Source: Echiichthys vipera
Taxonomy: Eukaryota; Chordata; Actinopteri; Perciformes; Trachinidae
DNA length: 64,000 nt
Direction: 5' to 3'
NCBI GenBank assembly: GCA_963691815.1
Contig: OY829657.1
Span: forward strand, 14,865,880-14,929,879
In this document: positions 54,901 to 64,000 of the stretch, piece by piece
Position numbering within the stretch: position 1 is the stretch's first letter
Layout of the letters: each line of letters starts with the position of its first letter
The notes under the pieces: generated by a model
Told to the model about the DNA's origin: nothing
The model's database searches: none
Seen by the model: only the letters and a program-made list of their open reading frames with translations
Position numbers and translations under genes: made by a program

Positions 54901-56079
54901 AATCACCATGGCCTGATGGACCAACTACCACATAAATGTTAGGAACAAGTGTTTAATGTATCGAGAAATATTTCCTGCGACTCAGAAATGTCTCACATTT
55001 AACGTCACGTGACTGGTTTGTTTTGCAGTTTGGAAATTCTGGAGGTCCCCTGATTAACTTGGTGAGTGACAGGTTTGTTTATCCCATTCAAATGTCACCA
55101 AACGTCTTCGGACTTTGATTGTGGTGTGTGTGATGCTTGAATGGAGGGGATTGTCGTTTGAGTTGTTTAGTTCAATGTACTGTTGTTAACGTTACATCAG
55201 TTTGACGCAGCAGAGTAACATTTTAGCGCGCACCACGCTATCTGAATGTGTTTTCTCGCCCCTTATTAGGACGGTGAAGTCATCGGCATAAATACCATGA
55301 AGGTCACTGCAGGGATCTCCTTTGCTATTCCATCCGATCGCTTGAGACTTTTTCTCGATCGCGCAGCAAAAAAAAAGAGTAAGAAGCAAAAGCTGCCTTT
55401 CCCACTGTCTTTCTTTCTCCCATATTCTACTTAGCATCCGACTGTTCTCTCCTATGAAGGAAATTATTTTTACACATCCCGTCTTTGTGCGTTTTCTTCA
55501 AGGTTCTTGGATCGGTGAGTCAGAGACAAAGCAGCGGTACATTGGTGTAACGATGCTGACACTGACACCAAGGTAAATGCTTCTCGATGTGGAGTGGAGT
55601 GTAGTTCCAGTAGTACTGGCACCACTGTGTCTAAAACCAGATGTGTTTTGTCCCTCTGCTTCAGCATCATTGCAGAGTTGAAGTTGAGAGACCCATCCTT
55701 CCCAGACGTGACACATGGCATCTTGATTCACAGAGTGATCATGGGCTCCCCGGCCAACAGGTAAGCAGATCAAGCGACTGTGGACAGAGCAGCCCTCTTG
55801 CTCTTAAAAGTTCAGTGTTTGAGGTGGTGCGTTTCTTTTGTTGATATAAAAGGCAATTAATTCAGCTTGTATGATGTTGCTGCAAATCCACAGTAATGTC
55901 GTACTTGTTTCAGAGCTGGCATGAAACCAGGAGACGTTGTGGTGGAGATTAACGGAGTGAAGGTGAATACCTCAGAGGAGATCTACCAGGCCGTCCGCAG
56001 CAGCGACAGAATCACCACGGTGGTGCAGAGAGGAAACGAGTTGCTTCGACTGCAAATGACTCCAGAGTGCATAGATTGA
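51985..56079 (+). CDS. htra2: HtrA serine peptidase 2 (HTRA2/Omi), mitochondrial
   Basis: A trimeric quality-control protease of the mitochondrial intermembrane space; the mature mammalian form also blocks IAPs. Exons: 51985-52445, 53773-53977, 54686-54880, 55029-55061, 55270-55378, 55503-55572, 55665-55760, 55914-56079 (stop TGA). Phases join, giving 444 residues (human 458). A basic, Arg-rich presequence ([19 protein letters not shown]) precedes a hydrophobic segment ([12 protein letters not shown]). The protease domain starts [20 protein letters not shown]. The catalytic triad is intact: His in VTNAHVV, Asp in VADIATIKI, Ser in FGNSGGPL. The PDZ domain begins [11 protein letters not shown] and contains [17 protein letters not shown]. 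The mammalian AVPS N-terminus is replaced by ASPY at residues 120-123 (see findings). Confidence 0.96.
52600..52800. repeat. 37-bp minisatellite
   Basis: About four to five head-to-tail copies of a unit containing TTTAGCTAAGAGTTTATTGT followed by TTCACTTTCTATAT. The last copy is shortened. Confidence 0.9.
53140..53455. repeat. About 75-80-bp AT-rich minisatellite
   Basis: About four copies of a unit containing CACCACTTATCTTTATGAAA, then ATTTCAGCATATTTATTTAT and AATATATTACT. Confidence 0.85.
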
Positions 56080-56460
56080 CACTAACCACAAAATGTAAAG
56101 TCTTCATGTTCACATTAACCTGAGGGACAGTCACATGATTAGTTTGATGATTTTTGTTTTGGTGATAGAAGGTATTGCCCAGCTTTTTTGAGGCGGTCTT
56201 TCACTACATGGTGGTTTTCAATGTTATTTCTTATATTTAAACAGTTTCAACCATCACGAACAGTCCAGTATTATTCCCACAATAAACACAACGTGTTTTC
56301 TACCTCTACACAAGACTTCTTATTACTTGGCAACGTAGCAAAACTACTCCTGTCATGTCATGAGTTGTGTTCCTACAGACCAAAATACAGTGTTTGTAAA
56401 TTTCAAGTTAATGAAACCTGAAACAATGTACGTTATTAAAGCCATTTAATGTTAGACGGC
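56080..56460 (+). other. htra2: htra2 3' untranslated region (probable)
   Basis: Follows the htra2 stop; AATAAA at about 56280 and ATTAAA at about 56434 are candidate polyadenylation signals. hif1a converges from the other side. Confidence 0.5.
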
Positions 56461-57426
56461 AACAAGAAGCATGATAGACCAACAATATGGCATGGATCAC
56501 TGGTATTAAACTGCACTAAAGAGTTACTTTGATGATGATCACACTAGTAAAATATGAATATCGCACCTTTTTTAAAAGACTGTTTTGAGTATGTCACACA
56601 GTAGAAAACATGAATTCCCTTCATGTTAGAGAAAAATGCCAATCCTCCATGATGAGAACAAAAAAAGTGAAGCGCACCCTCAGACTCAAGCGTCAAAGCT
56701 GTGAAGCCATACTGAGTAGATTAAAATTTCCATGGTATATGTACAGTAACACATACACTTACAGTAAAGTAATAAAGTGACATGTACTGGACTGCTACAC
56801 AATTAAATGCATTTACCAAAGACTCAAAGACTGATAACTATTAAATGGAGATAACATTCAAACCATCTAAGGTTTAAATAAAATGTTCATACGTCTGGAC
56901 TAAAGACATCTTGTTAGGTACGAGTACTACAACATACAAGTATGGGAGGAAAAATAAAATTGTTCAAATCCCATTAAAATGACTTTAAAAAGGCTTAATA
57001 TATATTGCTGGTAATATTTTTCTTTTTAAGAAAATATAAATTGTGCGACTGAAGCTTACAATACACTGCTGGCAGTAGAGCCAGAATCTGTGAGGACCTG
57101 CTGGAAATAGGGTCATCTGTCGAGGTGTTGTCTGCGGAGAGACTCCCGGAAGAGACAAACAAAATAAAAAAAACAACAGTTGGACATCTCATGATGCCTG
57201 AATCCCTTGCACCAAAACCCAGATGCTGCTATGGTGTTTGCCACGGTGGAATGCTGCAGATATCACATGAGGTGCACAAACAGCAGCCAGACTACAGTCA
57301 AACTCATACAGATACATAAATAAGGGGCAGTGGGGGGAGGTTAGGGGTCTTGGAGAGGGAGTGACAATATAAGGGAGAATTTGTAGTGTCCAGTCTAGTC
57401 CAGCAGTGAGCAGGCTAAGCATTGAC
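56461..57426 (-). other. hif1a: hif1a 3' untranslated region / convergent intergenic gap
   Basis: About 970 bases beyond the hif1a stop codon on the minus strand. Most is probably hif1a 3' untranslated region, but no clear minus-strand polyadenylation signal was identified. No other gene or repeat recognised. Confidence 0.4.
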
Positions 57427-60400
57427 TCAATTGACGTGGTCCAGAGCACGCAGCAGCTCCTCTCCCTGCAGCAGGTACTGACGACCCTGCAAAGGGGCAT
57501 TGACCTCGCAATCGTAGCGAGTGAGCTGCGGCAGGGTGAAAAGGGAAGTGGTGCTGTCTGACGTGTTGCCCAGCAGACGACTCGCCATTTCTAAAGAAAG
57601 AACAAGATATTTAAGAATTATGATTCTGCTGTTGTTTAGTATCAACCAATAGTCATAAAGTATTTATCCCAGATCTGGTTCATTCACCTGAAGGCAGCAG
57701 AAGTATGGTCCTGGTTGTTCCTGACCCTGAGGCCTTCAGCTTTTTGCCCTGCTCCACTTGTTCTGGGGGCAAAGTTCCCTGGGAAAATCATCAAATACGA
57801 TCACTCAAACTCTCCATCTGTGAATATATAAGTAAGATCTATATAAACCATGCTTGGATGTTGAGGACTTACCTGGCCAATAATCTCTTTTATGTCACCC
57901 AGTTTTCTTTTGCGCTGTGCGTTTTGAGCTGCCAGTGTCCTGAGTGAGACATCTTTGTCCAACTGTGGGGTCCTAAGGCACAGCAACAGTGATTAGCTAA
58001 CCCAGAAAGTGTTATAAAGCAATAAATATGATGCCTTTGGGAGAGTTTACCTCTTAGCAATGATTGTGGCAGGAGTAGGGGCTTTAAGAGGTGCTGGGGA
58101 AGTTGTGCGACTGTTTGTTGCACTGAATGGAGAGCTGGGATAGCTCTGGACGTGGACTGGAGAACTCTCAAGGGATTTGACTGGTCCACAAGATAGAGGC
58201 TCATCTGGGGTCAGACTGCGCAGCTGGAAGTCATCATCCATGGGGATGTAGGGAGCCAACATCTCCAGATCTAAGTCTTCCATTGCCTTAATGAGAGATA
58301 ACAGGTCTTATGAATCAGAGTACAGGAACCTTTTACACTATAAGATCAACAATTAACTTGATTTAAAAGCAGTGGAATCTACAGTATCTCCTGGCATTAT
58401 TACCTGTGTGTTGAAGGGGGTCTTGGGCTCTGTATCAATGGCAAACAGCTTCTCCACCAAATCTAGTTTGAAATCTGAGCTCATCTCTGAGTCCATGGGG
58501 AAACAAAAGTCCATGGAACTGTCAGCCTAAAGAGAACAGACGTCAAAGATTATTCCCTTATTGGTGCGTATCAGAGGAAAGTTATTTGTCTAAACTACAA
58601 GTTGAGAATAATTCACTTTGTTGTACCTCTGGGGAGCTGCAGCTGGTTGATGGGGCTGACGGAGTTGGAGCGAAGCTCTTAGCTTTGGCATCCTCAGAGC
58701 TGGTGGAAGTGACATGGAGAGGCTCGCTGGGCGGCAGAGGGGAAAGAGGCAGAGCCAGCTTGTCACTGGTGGAGGGAAGCATTACATCATTGTAGAGAGG
58801 GACCTCCCTCAGTAGCTGGATCTCCGAATCTGTACCACAAGATACGGGGGGTTAGAATAGTTTCAACCACTCAGCATATAAACTGATTTCTGCTGTGGAC
58901 TAGTTTTACCAGGGCAGCTGAAGTCCAGGGAGATGATTGCATCTCCAGCAGCTGGGGCCAGCAGGGTGAGGGCCTCTGGCACTTCTTTCAGCTGGTCATA
59001 CAGGCTAGCTGGAGCCTGGGTGTTTACCGCTTGAGTGAACAGTTCGATCACGTCCGGCTCTGGGCTCTTCTCCTCCACCTTCAGCAGGGTGGGAGACATG
59101 TCAGGCTGGCTGCTCTCGATCACAGCCTTTTCTTCCTCCTGTTGCTCCTCCTTCACTGGCTTCACATCCTCGATCTGCTCCAGAGACAAGATGAGTTTCT
59201 CCTCCTGGATGCCACTGTAACAGAGTTATGCAGCCTTTAAGATTGAGTGTATTGAGTGTTTTCTGTACAAACCAGTTCATCATCTCTCTCACTTCACTTA
59301 ACAAACTGACTGGTTAATACAGTCCAATCTGTTCTGAAAATATTCTCAGAAGAGCATTTATAGTACCTGAGCACAAAGTTGACACAGACAACACACTGTG
59401 GCTGGGAGTTCTTGTTGTTGTAGATGACAGTGGCTTGAGTTTCCACCCACACAAAGCCTCCTCTCTTGGCCAACATCCGATACTGGCCTGTGCTGACTTG
59501 GCCCTTTGCAAACACTAAAAGAAGAGAGAAAAAAGGGTAATGACAAAAGATAGATTCAAACATTTCTTGAAAGGTTTGGCAAAAATAACAGCCGGAATTT
59601 GCATTAATTCAATACACTTTTGTTGTGTATGCTTACAGTTGTGGTGAGTCTTGGTAAGATGGTCTGAGTCCAGAGCGTGATAGTACTCATAAACAGAACG
59701 ATTCAACAAGTCCTCTGGATCATAACCCATGAGCTCAGTGATTCTGGACAAGCAAAAAATAATAATCATAATTCTTCCAGTGACAAGCAGAAAAAAGTTC
59801 TGTAGTATCTACAGTGAACACTAGGGGGCTCTGTAATACCATGCTAGAGAGGGTTTTGGCAACAACAGCCAACAAAAAGTACTTCACAGCTGGCCTAAGT
59901 AGCTGAAAGCTTCTTAATATTCACTCAGATTGGCAAACTCACCTCTCGTCACAATACGTGAACTTCATGTCCATTGTGTGGCGGCTGAGAAAGGTCTTGG
60001 TGTCCAGAGGGACCTCAATGTTGGAGGGATGTTGGATGGGGTCACAGATCAAAACCAGGTAGGGGACAGGTGGCTCGTTGTGCCCGATGGGAGTCTCCTC
60101 AGTGTGGCTGCCATATACACGGACATGACCTGAGCAGTGGAGCACCTAGAAGGCGACGACCAGAGGGTCAGAACATGTTTAGTATCATTTAGTATTTCCA
60201 GACCCCAAGCAGAGAAAAACATTTCTAGGGAGTCTGTATATTTCCAGTTTGTCCTTTAAAATGCATAATTTCCTTTATCTGCGCCTGTAGGCCAACATTA
60301 TTCAGATGTAAGTTCTACATCAACACACTTTTAAAATACTTTTATACTTAAATGATTACATGTAGTTACTTGCTGTTTTACAGGCTGAGAGTGTTATCTA

Positions 60401-62465
60401 ATATAATAATCATCATCATTACACAGTCTCATGATTTGACATGTCCTACAACAATAAAGAGACATTAATGTAGCTTTAAAGTTAATAGAATAACTAAACA
60501 ATATATTTCCATTTGAAATGTTTCCTGAAATTTCATTGACCTCACTAACATCCCTGGTGTTGATAAGCGTACTTGCACATGTTAAAATGACAGTAATAGT
60601 TACATTAGTACTTAGACTGTTTTTGATACATTTCTGAGAAAGCATTTCTTCTTCTATTGAACTGTGGCCTACCTTCCATGTTGCTGATTTCACATTGACA
60701 GTGCGGCCCCTGCTTGTGAGAGTGCATTTCATTCGGAGGAAGAAGCTGCGCTCTGTGTTTGGTTCCTTGGCCTTTTTGGAGCCTGAAATCACACAAACAG
60801 GAAGAGATATTGACTACCTCTGTTTCATTTTTTATTTCAGTGTTTTATTATAAACTTGTGCCAACAGTCCACATTTGCATTCTTGGGCAACATTAAGTAG
60901 TAAAACACCATGGTCAGCTATGGCAAGTTAAATAAAGGAAGTAGAGTTACGGGCCGTTAAAGCTGCTATCGTAACATGTATATGTGTACTAAAGTGTCTA
61001 GTAGAAAAAGCAAATGTGGGCTCAAATACATGGTTTGCATGGAAAACAAATTATGTTTTGTAGCACATTTCAGAAGGAAGAACTGGGATGTTTTAGTCTA
61101 ATTCATTTGATTTAACAGTTCTACTAAGAAACTCAACTGAAATCAATGGTAAACAAAAATAAAAAATAGTAAGCAAGAAAAACTGAAAATGTGCCAGTAA
61201 TGCTCCAGTAATGGCGAGTGAAAGGTCACAAAAACGAGCCAACTCTAATCACTTTGACCTCAGGGCTGAAGTGGGAAAATAACTTGTTTTGACAGCCTCC
61301 TGCTCTGAATTTTTAAGCACAAAGCAAATTGGATTCCTTGCTGATTGGAGCACCAGAGTGCTTGTGTGTGCCTGATTCTGTCCATTAGTGAGTTTTTACA
61401 ATGTTACACCGCTCACTACCGTTGTCCTTCACCTGTTTTGTGGACCAGCATCTCCCTCAGCTCTTCCTGGTCGCAGGGATGTATGAAGTCAAACACACTG
61501 TGTCCCGTCAGGTCAAACTGTAACGAAAAAAGAGAGGACAGTGCAAATCTTGTTACCATGTACATGCAGCAGTTTACAGTTTTTCATGGTAGACACTGTG
61601 TCATGACAAAAACAGGCCTAGTGTGTGTGTCTGTTATTTAACAGTATGTGTAAAAACAGTAACCATATTTTATTTTGTCCCATCAATTTTATGTTCTCAC
61701 TTTAATGCTGACATAAACCAGGGCAAATCAGACCAACCTGTGCCAGCCCCAGGCACTTGTTGACATTCTCGGTAAGATAAATCATATCTCCATCTTCAGA
61801 CAGCACCATGAGAAAGCCGTCCAGAGCCTTTAGGTATGAGCCGTTTAGCTGGTTATCAAGCTCTGTTTCCTCTTCTTCCATTGGCTCATCTAGGGGCGAT
61901 AACACAGAGGGGATGAGAAAGATAAGTAAGGCAGTGAAAGAAAATGAAAAAAAGAAAAACGAGGAATTTGACATGAAAAGTTTGCAGGGCAGGACACTGC
62001 AGCACAAAGGAAACACACTACTCACAGCCATATCTGCAGAGGGATCTATACTTGTGTATGGCTAAGTCATTTATTAAAGTAGCTAACTCAATGCTTTCCC
62101 CTGCATCTAAAACTGCACTCACTTTTTCTTACACTCTTCTAAGGGTGTAATTTCCTTCTGCCAAAAGATCCTTTTAATTGTGGCTTATATATCTGGAACC
62201 TTAATCAAAACAATCCATTCTCGAGCTGCCTAAAAAGACAATAATGTATCACTAGGATACAGACAGATACTGACCAGTGCTGAGCAGTTTTCTCATTCGC
62301 AGGTAGCTGATGATGAGCCTCATTATCGAAGCCTTGTCCAGGCTGGAGCTGACACTGTGGGGTAGGGGCAGCTGCTGGGCCAGCTCGTAGAACACCTCCG
62401 ACTCCTTCCCGCGCCGGCATCGCGCTGCATCCCTTGACTTCTCCTTCCTCCGCTCCGAGCTCACC
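57427..62465 (-). CDS. hif1a: Hypoxia-inducible factor 1 alpha (5' partial)
   Basis: The oxygen-regulated bHLH-PAS subunit that pairs with ARNT. Exons: 62275-62465, 61738-61889, 61433-61517, 60673-60782, 59943-60145, 59637-59743, 59367-59514, 58910-59214, 58627-58829, 58404-58526, 58051-58286, 57873-57972, 57688-57778, 57427-57590 (stop TGA). They encode 738 residues; a short first exon (about 12 residues in relatives) lies beyond 64000. b[117 protein letters not shown]. Both LxxLAP proline sites for PHD/VHL are intact. [15 protein letters not shown], with the FIH-target Asn, ending [11 protein letters not shown]. The C-ODD fits HIF1A rather than EPAS1. The protein is shorter than human (826), and which fish paralogue (hif1aa/hif1al or hif1ab) it is remains open. 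Confidence 0.93.
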
Positions 62466-64000
62466 CTGCGAGAGACAGGTGGTGGTGGGTCAGCAGCAGC
62501 TTGGACACATCCTGGTTTTGATCCCACTATGCACACCACAAGAGCTGACATCCCTCCTTCCAGTGTCTGGCTGGCCACTAGCCTGTCACTTGGGAGGCTG
62601 CAGCAGCTGGAGTCCGCAACAAGGGAGCTCACAGCCAAGCAGCCGTCTGGACCCCTGTCAGACTCATTTACATACATGGCTATCTGCAACCGTCTTATTG
62701 GCTGCTGACCAAAATAAATGGAGTCCGCCCCCTCAGAGTGATTGGCTGGGAGTCCGGGCATGGATTTTCCTGTTTGTCTCTGGGTGCACAGCCAAGCTTC
62801 ATTGCAACACCAATCATCCTGACATTTACGAGTGACTGAATGGATCTACAGGGAGGAGAATGATAATACTGGCCCTAACACAGAGAACACACACAAACAC
62901 CGCGTGAGTGACAAACAAACTGTCATATGATCCTATTGTTGTTACAAATGCATGCCTCATCACTGCTGCTTACTGCTTCTAAAAGCCCCATATTAGACCA
63001 AGCATTTATCCAGGCAGCTATCCAAGGTCTGGCTAATGGACTCTCATCACACTGAAAGCAAGATTTTATTGCACTGGCAGTATTTTAAAATAACTTTAAA
63101 AGGACACATTGACTTGTGCAAGTCATGATTCAAATGATTCACTTTATTGTATTGATTTTTAACAATGGAAAAACCTTTACTTTTCACCTAAGCACTGATT
63201 TGAATCTTGATTTGAGTTTGTATTGGTTAACATACATGAAGCTCTCTTGAACACTAACATAAATGGCTAAATTAGAAAAAATAATCGCATTACCTGACTG
63301 ACCGCTGTTGACTTTTTGCCATTATCACTCTCACAACCACGCCCTCAAAATGCATTTAGAAACTTGAGCATCACAACAAAATAAACAGCAGTTCAAAAGT
63401 CCTCAGCTTTGAAATGTACACCTAATTGAAATTGATCTGTTACATACTTACATCACTGACCAAGGCCATGTTGTTATTTATGGCCCTCTAACAAGTAAAT
63501 GGACCAGCTGACTAAAATCAGCTGACTGCGTATCAAATCACCTGGCAGGGTTGCAGACACATTTTCCAAAGGCTAGGGTAAGGAATGCTTTTGGTTTCAG
63601 ACCAACCAGATTAAGAATTAAGTGCTATGGGCAAAAAGTGTGTGGCTTTTGTCTCTTGGGAAGCCCCAACTTTGGAACTGACCTATGCCTAAGAAAAACA
63701 TCTGCGAGTCTGCAAACACATGGTGCCTTCCTACATAGTTGCATATAGCAGCAAAAATAGTTTACTAGCGGGTGGTGTTCAAACTGCAGAAAACAAGGAA
63801 GTAAATTAGAAATCACTTATAACACTAGGAATTTAAAAAACAAATGCAAAAATCTAACCCATGTTGAATCATGGCCAAACTACAATTCTAATGGATATCT
63901 TCCCTTGTTCATCTAATCCCCATTTGATGACAAATTCCCGCAGATACAAATTGTGTGTAACTGAAGATCTTACATACCAACAATCCTCCTCCTCTCAAAT
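62466..64000. other. hif1a: hif1a intron 1 (5' end of gene off-window)
   Basis: No exon encoding the expected short HIF1A N-terminus with a matching phase-2 donor was found. The first 300 bases upstream of the bHLH exon are open in the same frame on the minus strand (see findings). The rest is AT-rich and featureless. Confidence 0.5.

Noticed and set aside
63280..63330. Candidate hif1a first exon (minus strand, ATGGCAAAAAGTCAACAG with donor GTAATG)
   Set aside because: It ends in phase 1, but the bHLH exon needs phase 2, and the peptide does not resemble HIF1A N-termini.

Overview
The window is vertebrate nuclear DNA, almost certainly from a ray-finned (teleost) fish. Genes are split into short exons with GT/AG introns. 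There are long (GT)n, (CA)n and (GATA)n microsatellites. Many repeats have the look of common teleost families: TTAA-flanked miniature elements, hAT-like elements, a decayed Tc1, and LINE tails ending in (ATCT)n. No bacterial, viral or CRISPR features were seen. All gene names come from recognising the encoded proteins by eye; exon borders were read from splice sites and reading-phase continuity.

Seven genes are present. evl (+, 4362-17087, first exon off the left edge) encodes an Ena/VASP actin regulator. degs2 (-, 20353-24370) encodes a sphingolipid delta4-desaturase/C4-hydroxylase. yy1 (+, 25689-28733) encodes the zinc-finger factor YY1. tpp1 (-, 32648-38869) encodes the lysosomal protease tripeptidyl peptidase 1. 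mis18bp1 (-, 40897-49231) encodes the centromere licensing factor M18BP1/KNL2. htra2 (+, 51985-56079) encodes a mitochondrial serine protease. hif1a (-, 57427-62465, first exon off the right edge) encodes a hypoxia-inducible factor alpha subunit. The evl-degs2-yy1 block matches the gene order at human 14q32, and MIS18BP1 and HIF1A also lie on human chromosome 14, so part of this is old vertebrate linkage. The genes do not form one pathway.

Layout: degs2/yy1 and mis18bp1/htra2 are divergent pairs; yy1/tpp1 and htra2/hif1a are convergent. Gaps and introns hold repeats: a TTAA-flanked element fills most of one evl intron, an AT-rich inverted minisatellite lies between degs2 and yy1, a Tc1 remnant and an adjacent miniature element lie beyond yy1, a hAT-like element with a near-perfect 8-bp duplication lies in tpp1 intron 1, and nested repeats lie inside mis18bp1.

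The points most worth following are these. (1) evl has a 924-nt frame-neutral cassette exon flanked by complementary (CA)n and (GT)n tracts, and a 28-nt microexon squeezed between a 137-bp (GT)n tract and a transposon. (2) M18BP1 carries an intact CENP-C-type motif. (3) Paired CLEAR-type sites lie in front of tpp1. (4) A cluster of YY1 binding sites lies inside yy1 intron 1. (5) A decayed yy1-like exon fragment lies in a degs2 intron. (6) HIF1-alpha has a cysteine at the position that sets redox sensitivity. No wholly new multi-gene system was recognised.
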